A stretch of 64,000 nucleotides of DNA from Cryphonectria parasitica EP155 (lineage: Eukaryota; Ascomycota; Sordariomycetes; Diaporthales; Cryphonectriaceae): the NCBI RefSeq assembly GCF_011745365.1, contig NW_024468916.1, forward strand, positions 124,001-188,000, read 5' to 3'. Below, piece by piece: positions 46,144 to 57,544 of this stretch. Positions within the stretch are counted from its first letter, which is position 1, and every line of letters begins with the position of its first letter. The translations under genes were made by a program, and so were the position numbers. Below the pieces are notes generated by a model. The model saw only the letters and a list, made by a program, of their open reading frames with translations, did not search any database and was not told the DNA's origin.

Positions 46144-46761
46144 TCTGCGGGTGGGGTTAGTCTCAAAACTGTGGCCAAAGGCACAGCAAGCCGCGCTGAC
46201 ATGCATTAGTCTCTTGCTTCCCCCACGGGGAATGCGGTCACTAGACTTGGGGGGTAAGGAAGGGATGTAAGAGGGAAGGGAGGGGCAGAGAGGGGGGAGG
46301 GGTAAACCCCCTACCTCTTTGGCATGACGGGGCGGGAAGCCGGTGAAGGCATGGCGACATGACCCATAGTGGGATGAACTCTCTCATTCTCTCAGCATCA
46401 GGCGCCTCACCATATACCATGCTTAGACCATGCATGGGCTGTTGGCGCCCAACGCCTTCCCTTCGTTGTTAGGCGGCTACTGCATAGCTGCAGGTGCTAC
46501 CCCAGTTGATGTTCTTGCTTATTCTTCATTGCTTATGGCTAGGAAGGCACGGAAGAGGCCCGCATGTGAGCAATGGGAAAGAGGACACGGCCTCTCTTGT
46601 TTTCATGCCCCTTCCTTCCTCCGTGATCGCTCCCTTCTAGGCCCTCCATTTGTGTCTGTGTGTGTGCGAACTTGACACTCCCTCGAAATCACTTTCATCT
46701 AAAGCCGCCTGGATCATTTGGTCGGCCCCTTCCACCTACAATCATCCTCATCGCCAACAAC
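45905..46761. other. Intergenic with (GA)n repeat; SER promoter
   Basis: 0.86 kb. A (GA)n run occupies 46121-46143; the rest is GC-rich with G-runs at 46258-46305 and a pyrimidine-rich leader just before 46762. No gene is seen. Confidence 0.6.
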
Positions 46762-48568
46762 ATGGCCCCAACTGCCCTTACAGACTCATCCAATGCTTCC
46801 CAGGTTGATGAGACCATCCCTCGAGTTCTTGTCCCCGAAAAGCTTTCTCCTGACGGCCTGAACCTGCTCACAGAAGCGGGCTTTGAGGTCGACAACCGCC
46901 CAGGACTTGCAGCCCAGGAGCTGCTCTCCCTTATCCCTTCCTACCATGCCCTCATCGTTCGGTCCGAGACCAAGGTGAACTCTGAGGTCCTATCTGCGGG
47001 CTCGAGGCTGAAAGTCGTCGCCCGTGCGGGTGTGGGCGTCGATAATATTGACATACAGGCGGCCACGTCCTACGGGATCATTGTAGTGAACTCGCCGGCT
47101 GGTAATATTGCCGCCGCTGCTGAGCACACCATCGCCCTTCTACTGGCTACCGCGCGCAATGTGGGAAGGGCGGACGCCAGTGTCAAGGCCAAGAAGTGGG
47201 AGAGAAGCAAACTGGTGGGCATCGAAGTGGGCAGCAAAACGCTAGGGCTAGTAGGCCTCGGCAAGGTCGGGATGAAGGTTGCCAGGATGGCGATCGGGCT
47301 CGGGATGAAGGTCGTGGCAGTCGATCCCTACATGAGCGCCGATGTTGCGAAGCAGAACGGTGTCAAGATGGTTGAGGGCCTGCAGGATCTACTGCCTCAT
47401 GTGGACTTCTTGACCATCCACACGCCACTTCTGGCCAGCACGCTGAACCTGCTGGGCGAGAAGGAGTTTCAAACCATGAAAAGGACCGCCAGGGTTCTCA
47501 ATGTTGCTCGGGGCGGCATCTACAACGAGGAGGCACTGATCAAGGCCCTGGACGAGGGCTGGATTGCCGGCGCAGGCATCGACGTCTTTACAAGCGAGCC
47601 ACCCGAGCCCGGTTCGAGCGCGGAGAAGCTCACGCTACATTCCAAGGTCGTCGTGAGTGTTCTGTCCTGACTGTTAATATAGATTCTGTTCTATCAAGGG
47701 CTGTCTGACTCCCTGCCAGTCCACACCTCATCTCGGAGCGTCGACGGTGGAAGCTCAAGAGAACGTCTCATTGGACGTGTGTAATCAGGTTGCAGAGATC
47801 CTGCGCGGCGGTCTACCCAGCGCGGCCGTCAATGCGCCGCTCATCCTGCCCGAGGAGTATAGAAAGCTCCAGCCCTTTGTGCGGCTAGTCGAGCGGCTGG
47901 GTGATCTCTACACGCAGCATTTCGTGGGCGGAAGAGGAGGCATGGTCGGCGGCCGCAAGTTCGAGCTCATCTACCACGGCGAGCTGGCGGGTGTGTCCAA
48001 CACTCGGCCTCTGCTCGCAGCGCTTATCAAGGGCTTGACAAGCAGCATCAGTGACAGTGGTGGCAGGGACGTGAACATCGTGAACGCTCAGCTCATCGCC
48101 AAGGAGAAGGGCATCGCCATCAACGAGACGCATGCCCGAGAGGAGTCTAAAGATGTGGGCTACGCCAGCCTGGTGACCCTGCGCTCTTACGATAGTAATC
48201 AAGGGGCCGAGCAGATCATTGAGGGCTACGTGAGCGGACAGGCTTTCTATATCAGCAAGCTGGGCCGGTTCAGCGCCAACTTTGTCCCGGAGGGGACCAT
48301 GATCCTGCTGCACAACTACGATGAGCCGGGCAAGATCGGGAATGTTGGCATCATCCTCGGGACTCACAAGGTCAACATCACCTTTATGCAGGTGGCCAGT
48401 CTGGACCGGGCAGTGCTGGCTGCTGGCGACGGCAATGGTGCCAAGAAGAGGAAGGGGGAGAATGAGGCCCTGATGATTCTCGGGGTGGATGGTGATGTGA
48501 CAAGCGAGGTGCTCGAGGCCTTGAGGCAGTCTGATGGCATCCTAGATGTCAACCTGGTGAAGCTGTGA
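46762..48568 (+). CDS. D-3-phosphoglycerate dehydrogenase (long form)
   Basis: First step of serine synthesis, oxidising 3-phosphoglycerate with NAD+ in the cytosol. Exons 46762-47652 and 47720-48568 join to 579 residues. The NAD fold has LGLVGLGKVGMKVARMA (GxGxxG at about residues 170). Catalytic motifs are ARAGVGVDNID, NVARGGIYNE (arginine) and, across the intron, VSTPHLGAST (active-site histidine) and the glutamate in AGIDVFTSEPP. The length exceeds yeast Ser3 (about 470), because the C-terminus carries the intervening domain and an ACT-type regulatory domain (HNYDEPGKIGNVGIILG, then ILGVDGDV) as in the long bacterial and animal type. This allows serine feedback in principle. It follows glyoxalase I on the same strand. 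Confidence 0.95.
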
Positions 48569-50150
48569 TCCTACCATCTGTAGTTCGAAAGCCTTCGCTT
48601 ACAGCAGGGTCTGAAATAGAAATTCCCGCGTAGACGGAGGAGAAGGAGGGCACAGTGATGGGTCGGATGTCCTGGGGGCGTGCACTTACAGTGGTCGTGG
48701 CTTGACATAGGGTGTCATGGGGCCACTCGGGTAATAGAACCAAGCCACAGGTCTCAGGCGCTACGCTCCACCAGTACCATACTATTAAGGACCCGATTCT
48801 GCAGTGTTGACATCGCTAACCTGGGTGAGGAGTAGACATATTAATCCCGTACGTGTGAAGGTCTAGAAAATGGAACCATAATGTCGCTCAGCCGGACAAC
48901 TCTCAAAGTGGGAAATTAGCACGGGAAGATACTTTCAATGAGGGCAGACGCAGGCACCTGGCATCGTTGAGCCACAAGCTTCTGGTAGATTGCGTGTCCC
49001 ATGATGTTCTTGTTGTCTGGATCTCGACCCATTGGCCTCTTTCTTCGTCTAATGCAAACATGCGTGCCGGGACGGCTGTCTGCTTGGTGAAACGAGACGA
49101 GATGATTTCTATGTCGTGTAATTGTTGAAAGAAAACAGCGCAGGGTCTCGCTGGAGTTTGGTCTTTTTTCTTTTTTGCCAGTTCCTCTCTCGCTGTCCTA
49201 TGCCTCTCCCTGCCTTGCCTTCTTCCCCTTTTTCTCTTCTTCTTCTCCTTCTAGTCTTATTTAAATCACCTTCATATGAACAGGATATTGCATGGCAACC
49301 GGTGTTTCGTCTCGTAAAGGGGAACACGCCACGTTGAACGAGTCCCATCCCAAATATCCCGATGTGCGTGCCAACACTTGCAGTACATGTGCTATGGTTG
49401 CAATGCAGCTGGCTCAGATATATTGGGGAATCATTGACGCTACACACGGTGGTGGTGGCGCGCGGCGGTACCTAGCAGCATGTACCGTGGGAGGTACGAA
49501 AGGTACTACGGTATACGCTAGCAGGTACAGCTACCGAGGAATGGTCCAATCAGGGCGCCGCCTCTTTTGGAAGACATTATCGTCATAGCTCCTGTGTTTC
49601 CTTCAGCGAGCCTCTCCCCCCGCCCCAATCCTCCTTCCCCCACCCCCCTCACAGTTCCTTCTCGACCCACTGATCTTCCAGCGGACCAGTTGGCACATTA
49701 GGGGGTCTCCTTGCCGCGGACAACGCTGTTCAGCGGGCCGTACATAGCACGTTGGGGACCCACTGGGCCACCTGGACCCCATCCATTGACCAAAGATATC
49801 GCGCGCTGGATCCTCACAATAATTTTCGTGTGTTTATCTTTCTTCTCCTGCTCCTCTCATTCCTCTCCACCACCACGTCTGCCCCGGCCTGTCCGGTCAT
49901 ACACTACCTCGCCAAGGCCTCAAGCGGCAGTAGGGGTAAGTAACAGTCCTTGTCTTGTTTTCTCTCTTTCAATGATAAATACCTGCCTCTGGAGGACACA
50001 CTGTTGAACCGACCTGGGTCGAGCTGAGAGCTGGAGCTAAACTGACGCCGTCTCGTCCGTACGCGTGCTTGCAGGAGGACTTTGATACAGCCGCGCGAGT
50101 CTTCGAAGACTTCTTCCCTCCGCCTCTTCAGGCGATACACTCACCTCAAT
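48569..50150. other. Intergenic and leader of CNNM-like gene
   Basis: 1.6 kb with a CT-rich tract (49140-49250), a local cluster of GGTAC-type hexamers (49464-49540), and a possible 5' UTR intron. Short open frames around 49711-50007 look like leader sequence. Confidence 0.5.
49936..50074 (+). other. Possible 5' UTR intron of the CNNM-like gene
   Basis: gtaagtaac at 49936 and gcttgcag ending at 50074 form a good donor and acceptor, with ctgac as a possible branch site about 34 bases before the acceptor. The intron would lie about 76 bp upstream of the ATG. Confidence 0.45.
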
Positions 50151-52623
50151 ATGAGGCAACAACACCATGGCCGTCAGTCCCTGATGGCCTTCCGCCCTGC
50201 CATCCTTGCGCTTTCCAAGGCCCTCTTCACCATTGGGGCCGCGGCCGCTCCCGTCCACGTCATGGACAAGCTTCACGACGGCAACGAGGAGGAGGCCGGC
50301 ACCGACCTCTGGGTCCTCTACCTCGCCTCCATCTTCCTCGTTCTCCTCGGCGGTGCTTTTGCCGGCCTTACCATCGCCCTCATGGGGCAGGACGGTATAT
50401 ACCTCCAGGTAATCGCGAAAGATCCTGCCGATCCCCAGCAAAAGAACGCGAAGAGGGTCTTCCAGCTCCTACAGAAGGGAAAGCACTGGGTTCTCGTCAC
50501 GCTGCTCCTTAGTAATGTCATCGTGAACGAGACCTTGCCCGTTGTGCTCGACCGCTGTCTTGGAGGTGGCGTTGCTGCCGTCGTTGGCTCTACCGTCTTG
50601 ATCGGTGAGTAGTTCATACATCCGCCAAGAGACCTGGAGTGTGACCTCTATTATACCACCCCGCCCCTCCCTCCACGCCGTTGCCGTCGTTAGGAATGTC
50701 TTGCGCTAATTACGTGTCTGCTTGGGTCCTTCATAGTCATCTTCGGCGAAGTAGTTCCTCAATCCGTTTGCGTCCGCTATGGCCTGGCCATCGGTGGCTT
50801 CATGTCCAAACCCGTCCTGCTGCTGATGTACCTCATGGCCCCTGTGGCATGGCCGACTGCGAAGCTGCTCGACTGGGCCCTAGGCGAGGATCACGGTACT
50901 GTCTACAAGAAGAGCGGCCTCAAAACCCTCGTCACTCTGCACCGTACTCTGGGAGATGTCTCGGAGCGGTTGAACCAGGACGAGGTCACAATCATCGCCG
51001 CAGTCCTTGATCTCAAGGAGAAACCTGTCCATGCCGTCATGACGCCAATGGACGATGTCTTTGTCATGTCCGAGGAGACGGTGCTGGACCAGGAGACAAT
51101 CGATATGATGCTGTCGGCTGGCTACTCGCGCATCCCTATCCACGAGGCCGGGAACCCCACCAACTTTATAGGGATGCTGTTGGTCAAGATTCTCATCACC
51201 TACGACCCCGAGGACTGCAGGAAGGTCAGGGACTTTGCTCTGGCCACCCTACCCGAAACACGACCCGAGACAAGCTGTCTGGACATCATCAACTTCTTCC
51301 AGGAGGGCAAGTCACACATGGTTCTGGTGTCCGAGTCTCCAGGAGACGACCACGGTGCCCTCGGTGTTGTCACCCTCGAGGATGTCATTGAAGAATTGAT
51401 TGGCGAGTATGTGCAAGAGTTGACACATCCCCAGAATCATATACACAGATTGTGGCTGACAAGACGATTGCTGCAGGGAGATCATTGACGAGTCAGACGT
51501 ATACATTGATGTACACAAGGCTATCCGTCGCATGGCCCCAGCTCCCAAGGCTCGGTACCAGCGTCGTTCTTCTCACACCGGCCGGCCTGTCGCCGATGTG
51601 ACTGACGGCAAGTCTAGTGAAGACACAAAAGTCGGCGAGGAGGATGGTTTAGAGAACGATGCAGACGGGAAAGGACAGCTCAGTGCGAGGCCCGAACAAC
51701 GCACGCACGGTCGTGAGAGGTCTGGCAGTCCCATGACGAGCACAGTATTGCTGCGCCGAAGCTCCGCTGGAATCGACGGCAGGATGGAGAGCGTGTCTGT
51801 GCGGGCGAACTTTGATGATATCAAGCAGCATCTGAAGCACCTCGGCCCGTCGAATCGGGCCTCCAACCCGAAAGTCACGCGATCGACCACCGTCAAGATC
51901 AAGCCCGGTCTTGTTGTACATGAGCAGCCCCGGTCGAACTCTGTGGCAGAAGAGATCATACCAGAGGTCGCGAGCAACGAGGAGGGTGGCGAGACAACAT
52001 CTCTGCTGGGAGGCGCAAAGGATGGTGTGCATGCCCTGGCCCAGAGCTACGGCGCAATCGGGACAGGGGCGCTCTCGAGACCTCTCACTCCCCGAATCCA
52101 GACAACCGATCTATTCAACCAGGAGGACCAGGCGACGCAGACATCGGCGCACCCCAGCATCGCAGAAGCCAAGACAACAGCCACATCGCCCGGAGCAGAG
52201 GAGCAGCGGTCGCCAAGGTCCACCTCGGGCAGCGAGACGGAACGACTCGAGGCAGGTCCATACGGTCACCGGACAGGACTCTTTGCCCGCAGTGGTAGCA
52301 TCACAGAGCAAGTCGTAGAGACACGGGGCATCAAGAAGACCGTACTCGAGACCACCAGCTCAACTGACGAGGAAGAAGACCAGCGGTACCGTAAGATGGC
52401 CACCCGGTCGAACGTTAGTCTCTCATCGGGAGCACTTCTCTCTCCTGTGCTAGGGGCTGAAGAGGAAGAAGATGAGCCTGGTAGTGCTGCTGCGGCATCG
52501 ACACCAAGTCTGCCGACCGAGAGCACTGGAGATGGCAGCAATCAGAGCGGAGGCAGCAACGGAGGCAGCAATGGAGGCAGCAAGAAAAAGACGCGCAGAA
52601 AGAAGAGAAAGGGCAAGTCTTAG
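50151..52623 (+). CDS. CNNM/Mam3-like membrane protein (DUF21 + CBS pair)
   Basis: Integral membrane protein of the CNNM/CorC family, related to yeast Mam3, which affects metal and magnesium homeostasis at the vacuole (family knowledge). Exons 50151-50604, 50737-51406, 51477-52623 give 756 residues. The DUF21 domain has about four membrane segments (from YLASIFLVLLGGAFAGLTIALMG onward), then FGEVVPQSVCVRYGL, which marks the family. A CBS pair follows (VMTPMDDVF, GYSRIPIHE, GVVTLEDVIEELIGEEI; the last rebuilt at the intron). The C-terminal ~300 residues are disordered and Ser/Thr-rich, with a poly-basic end (KKKTRRKKRKGK). The N-terminus has a signal-like segment. Confidence is high for the family and lower for the exact ion. 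Confidence 0.93.
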
Positions 52624-53287
52624 ATTGACTTCCTGCTCGCCTGGTGATGTTCCTGCCTGAGTACTCACTATTTTTTGGCGCTATTCTTATTGGGACAACA
52701 AAAAACGAAACTGTTTTGTTTTTCAAGTCTGCATCGGACAAAAATTAAGTGGTCGTCTGCATCGTAATCATATGGAAGAGGGAGATATTATGTATCATTA
52801 ACACATGGCTGGGGGCGGAATTGGTAGCAATGGCATTTACACAACCACTGTAGTATGAACTCTGAAAAGACATTGTGGACTTTTATTCTTCATTGATTCC
52901 TTTCTCCTTCCTTTTTCCTTCCTTTTTCCGTCTTAATGCACGCCGTATGATGAGCTGCTTATCGCTATTCGACAGGGCAAAGGGTCTTTAAATGTGACAT
53001 TATAATACCTATCGCTTTGGACGTGTCCATTTCCGCTGACACATTGGTGGAAAAGAAGCGTAACTCATTCAGTATTTTAATGTTCCACCACTACTGACAT
53101 TCTGTAATGTCATTACTAGTCCGATTCGAAGAATTTGAGAAAAGAGGCAAAAGAATTAAAACCAAAGTAAGGAACTCTGGCCTTATTTGGTCTCACATAT
53201 GTTTTCTCATATCATCACATCCCCATAGCACGGTCCTGCTATGTACCCTATATATAGACAGATGTCTCTTTCTCCATTCGTACGTCC
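52624..53287. other. Convergent 3' intergenic region
   Basis: 0.66 kb of AT-rich sequence between convergent stops. No gene is seen. Confidence 0.55.
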
Positions 53288-54538
53288 TCAGTGGTCAAAA
53301 TTCTTGCCCTGATAGCCCTTGGGTGAGAGTGTCACGTTGTACTCAAGATCCAACTCGGCCTTGGGGTCATTCTTGGAAGGATGGAAATCCAAAATAAGGT
53401 CATCTTTTACAGCGAAGACGGTGTCGGTGGTCCTTTTTTGGTAGGAGTGGGCGTTGGTGTCAGCCAGTGTCAGTGGAATTGGATGACGGCGTGTTTTTAT
53501 TGCAACACAAAGATTAAGAGAGACTTACAGCCACTGATCATCGCGGGGGTACAGCTGGGTGGTGCAACCGTTGTAGTCAGGATGCGTAACCTGGCAGAAA
53601 CAAGTCGTCAACATACATCCACGCACGGGCAAGGAAAACCTTAGACAGTCCGCTGACCATAATATGGATATGAGCCGGCCTCATAGGGTGGCGGTCCATA
53701 AGCTGCAGCAGCTGGAAGGAGGGACCATCCTGAGGCAGGCTATAGGCGGTAGGGTGAAGGCAGTAGAACCAGTACCGCCCCTGGTCGTCGGCGCGGAATT
53801 TACCCCGGAGGTTGTTGGGAGACTGATTCTCCGGGTCCTGGAAATCATACTTGCCGTTGGCGCTGGCCTGCCAGATGTCGAAGACGGCACCGGAGATTCC
53901 TTTTCCGTCGAGGTCGGCGATGGTGCCGTGCATCAGGGTGATTTTGGCGCCTGGGGGCGCGGGGTCGACGATGATACTGCCGCCTAGGTCGCGGAAGGGG
54001 GCGTCGGGGGACCAGAAGGGGCCCAGGATCGAGGACGAGGTTGGGTCGGCGCCTGTTTCAGAGACGACCTTGTGGGCGATCTCGTCTACGAGTCTTTATT
54101 TCATATATATATATATATATATATGGATCAGCGAAATAAATTTGAACTCACTTGAATTAATAAAGACATTGTGTATGTGTGTGCGTGTCTTTTGTAATTC
54201 AATGGAACAAAAATAGTGAAAGTACAAAGTAAACAGCAGTAATAAACCTACGTCTCAAGGCCGAGGATATCAGACAGCCGGTGGGCCTCGTTTCTTTTAC
54301 CATTAGACTCCTTGTAGATGGCACCAACAGCGTTGATGTAGTGGACACCAGACATCCACTCGTCGATGGTGAGCTCAGTCTCGCGAGCAAAGTCGTGGAT
54401 GTGGCGGATCAGGGCTCCGAGGAGTTCACGATTCCTTGGAGTTGTCTTAGGACCCATGGTCTCGACAACCTTGGAGGTGAGGGTTGGGTCGAACCGATGG
54501 GCGGCGGGAGGGCCTGAACTGCCTTCGTTGGTAGCCAT
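53288..54538 (-). CDS. Intradiol ring-cleavage dioxygenase (catechol/hydroxyquinol 1,2-dioxygenase type)
   Basis: Non-heme Fe(III) enzyme that opens a catecholic ring between its two hydroxyls. Exons 54538-54252, 54093-53658, 53590-53529, 53432-53288 give 309 residues, the size of one-domain fungal catechol or hydroxyquinol dioxygenases. The N-terminal helical dimerisation domain precedes the beta core. Key pieces are [48 protein letters not shown] (an iron-tyrosine region), and [16 protein letters not shown] with the HIH iron ligands, completed across an intron. The C-terminus [13 protein letters not shown] is typical. Intron 1 holds an (AT)n run. Substrate choice among catechol, hydroxyquinol and protocatechuate is not decided by the sequence alone. 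It is divergent from the muconate cyclase gene. Confidence 0.93.
54103..54124. repeat. (AT)11 microsatellite in intron 1 of the dioxygenase gene
   Basis: Perfect AT run lying inside the 54094-54251 intron, so it does not affect the protein frame. Confidence 0.9.
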
Positions 54539-56440
54539 TGCCGTGTGTATTGAATGATCAAATACAGAACAGTTGCTCTTCCCTTCTTCTTCTCCTCTTG
54601 GTTTATTGCTATACGCCCGTTGTGCTAGTGCTGTCTTTCTATGTTGTTCGTCAAGCAGGTGGGCGTTTGATGCGACTGGGTACAGACAGGATATATGTGG
54701 AAGGGGAATAGAATAATTATAACATCAACACCAAATCACTACCCCCAAGAACAACAAGAACTGGAAAGATCAACGAGAGGGGGTGAGATGATGGCTATAT
54801 AATTGCCAGCTATAGCAACTCACAAAGTAATCTAAGATGTATACGGTATCGATCCATAGCTTCTGTCCATCCATCATCATCATTCTCCTCCTTCCCCTCC
54901 CGGGTCATTCAAGCCACAGGCTGCAATGGGTGCAGCGTGCAAGTAATGTCACGGTCAATAAGGTATGAGCGTTGAACCAGGAGGAAGAGGAGAAAAAACA
55001 ACCACCGCCACCACCATAAGTACTCAGTACCTTTATATGATATCATGTAGGCTCCGATCAAGGATGCTACCCCACATTCGGCATAGCAAGATGAGATGGC
55101 AACTGCACGTTCGACAAGAAAGGGGGGGGGGGGGGATGGCCAGCATAATGAGTAGAGGACTTTCTTTCGACGTGCCGTGATAGCCACCTTGAGAAGGTCT
55201 GCGCTTCTTCTCTCCTACCCCCCATCCATGTCAAGTCCTCCTGGGGTTTTCTCGCTCAGACGGCCGAATAATAGCAGCCGAATTGGTTATAGTCAAGAGG
55301 GATGGGGATTGTTGGTATTGCATTGGCCCATTCGATCATCGTTGCCGTCTCTAACTCCCGTGGACCTCGCCTCGGGATCAAATATTGACCCTAGCTGGCG
55401 GGGAAGAAACGCCTCACTTATGTACTCGTATAGTAATAACAAAAAAACCAAGCACATAGTTGGTCGCAATTCTCCTCCCCCTCTTGATGAGACGACTTGT
55501 ACCTTTTTATTCCCCCCACCCCCCAAGAAGAAGATGCGACAATCTTTGGTATAATTACTGTGGGATGATGTCAGATAAAAAGCTCAAGATGGATATGGGA
55601 TCTATCCGAGGTCTAACAAAACGCGGGGCAATAACATGACTGGGGTGATTTATCACCAGGGACTGATAGTGCAGACGGGGCCTATACATGAGTACTGTAC
55701 GTTGCAGGGCTGGCTGCCGGAAGAGTGTTCATCCGCAGACATTGGATATCCCGACCCGCTATGACCTTTCTTCAACTCGACAGTAAAGTACATTCGTTAC
55801 TCTATAGATGACAAGCTTTCCTCCACCAGACCTTGTCCACATCAATGAACCTCAGCATTGTGCCACCATAGAACCTCATCTCACGCAGGATGTCCTGAAA
55901 CTCACGTTCGAGCAAACATTAGCACCACACTTTTATGTGGGTTGAACTACATCGTCTCTACGACCATCTGGCCAACACCTCGTCTGAACGTTCATCCCAC
56001 TTGACCCCACAAACTCGTGGCGACAGGGGTAGCTGGCTTAATTGCTGAGCCCGGGACGGTCGTACGGTATTAATACAGGAGGAGGAGGAGGAGGAAGAAG
56101 AAGAAGAAGAAGAAGAAGAAGAAGAAGAGAAAGAGCGAGTCGGTGCCGGAGTTTCTTTCCGTGGGACGACGACTCGTCGTCGATGCCATCGTATGCGCAC
56201 ATTAGATAAGACCACGCACCCGCCCTGCCCTGGACCTTCCCTCCTTCAAACCTGCACCTTCCATCCCTTTGCAATACAAAAATACCATCCTGTTCCTTCC
56301 TCGTGGACGCTCGTTCCCAGCCAGCCGCCAAAGTGAAGAGCTTCACTCGCCTCCTCCCCTCCGGCACAGCCCGCCGACGACATCACCAATTCTTCTCCTC
56401 GTTCTCCTCATCGTCCTCTTTTTCCACCAGGTCCAACAAG
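54539..56440. promoter_or_regulatory. Divergent region between dioxygenase and muconate cyclase
   Basis: 1.9 kb between two start codons of the same pathway class. Contains a GGA/GAA triplet repeat at 56078-56130, a G-run near 55120-55135, and a CT-rich leader before 56441. No protein-like frame is supported. It may hold shared control elements. Confidence 0.4.
56078..56130. repeat. (GGA)n/(GAA)n purine triplet repeat
   Basis: 53 bases of GGA then GAA triplets, about 310 bp upstream of the muconate cyclase ATG; a homopurine tract that could alter promoter structure. Confidence 0.85.
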
Positions 56441-57544
56441 ATGCCCCTCCATCACCTAATGATCGGCACCTGGACGCCTCCAGGTGCCATCTTCACTGTC
56501 CAGTTTGATGACGAGAAGCTGGAGCTTAAACTCATCAAGAGGACCACCATACCCGAGGACGAGCCCATCTCGTGGATGACCTTTGACCATGCCAAGAAGA
56601 ACCTGTACGGCGCGGCCATGAAGAAGTGGTCCAGCTTCGCTGTCCGTTCGCCCACCGAGATCGTCCACGAGGCCTCACACCCAATAGGCGGTGACCCGAG
56701 AGCCAACGACGCCGACACAAACACCCGCGCCATCTTCCTCCTGGCTGCCCGCCAGCCCCCTTACGCCGTCTACGCCAACCCTTTTTACCGCCACGCCGGC
56801 TACGGCAATGTCTTCTCCGTCAGTGGCTCAGGCAGCTTGGCCACCAATGTCCAGAACTACGCCTACCAGCCCAACACGGGCATTCACGGCATGGTGTTCG
56901 ACCCGACCGAGACCTACCTCTACTCGGCCGACCTGACCGCCAACAAGCTGTGGACGCACCGCAAGAACCACGAGGACGGCTCCGTCGAGCTTGTCGGCTC
57001 CGTCGACGCTCCAGATCCGGGCGACCACCCGCGCTGGGTTGCTATGCACCCCACGGGCCAGTACCTGTACGCCCTCATGGAGGCGGGCAACAGGCTGTGC
57101 GAGTATCTGATCGACCCGGCCACTCACCTGCCAGTCTATACCCACCACAGCTGGCCCCTCATCCCTCCAGGCATCTCCACCCACGACCTGACCACGGGCA
57201 AAGGCCTGTACCGCTCCGATGTGTGCACCCTGACATTCTCGGGTCGCTACCTCTTCGCCACAGCCCGCGCCAACAGCTTCGACCTAACGGGCTATATCGC
57301 CGCCTTCCGCCTGCGCGACTGCGGGAGCATCGAAACCCAGATCTGCCTCAACCCGACCCCGACCAGCGGCGGCCACTCCAACGCCGTGGCCCCCTGTGAC
57401 TGGAGCGACGAGTGGCTGGCCATCACGGACGACCAGGAGGGCTGGGTCGAGATGTACAGATGGAAGGACGAGTTTCTGGCCCGCGTCGCCAGGTGTCGCA
57501 TCCAGGAGCCTGGCTTTGGCATGAACGCCATCTGGTACGACTGA
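56441..57544 (+). CDS. Carboxy-cis,cis-muconate cyclase (fungal CMLE, beta-propeller)
   Basis: In the protocatechuate branch of the beta-ketoadipate pathway this enzyme lactonises 3-carboxy-cis,cis-muconate (established for the Neurospora enzyme, 366 residues). Single exon, 367 residues. The start PLHHLMIGTWTPPGAIF and the blocks ISWMTFDHAKKNLYG, GIHGMVFDPTETYLYSADL, HPRWVAMHPTGQYLYAL and WLAITDDQEGWVEMYRW form a seven-bladed propeller-like repeat pattern typical of the family and unrelated to bacterial cycloisomerases. The open frame upstream of 56441 has no methionine and lies in the CT-rich leader, so I chose ATG 56441. Its partner dioxygenase is divergent 1.9 kb away. A 6-phosphogluconolactonase-like relative is the main alternative. 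Confidence 0.9.
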   Translation: MPLHHLMIGTWTPPGAIFTVQFDDEKLELKLIKRTTIPEDEPISWMTFDHAKKNLYGAAMKKWSSFAVRSPTEIVHEASHPIGGDPRANDADTNTRAIFLLAARQPPYAVYANPFYRHAGYGNVFSVSGSGSLATNVQNYAYQPNTGIHGMVFDPTETYLYSADLTANKLWTHRKNHEDGSVELVGSVDAPDPGDHPRWVAMHPTGQYLYALMEAGNRLCEYLIDPATHLPVYTHHSWPLIPPGISTHDLTTGKGLYRSDVCTLTFSGRYLFATARANSFDLTGYIAAFRLRDCGSIETQICLNPTPTSGGHSNAVAPCDWSDEWLAITDDQEGWVEMYRWKDEFLARVARCRIQEPGFGMNAIWYD

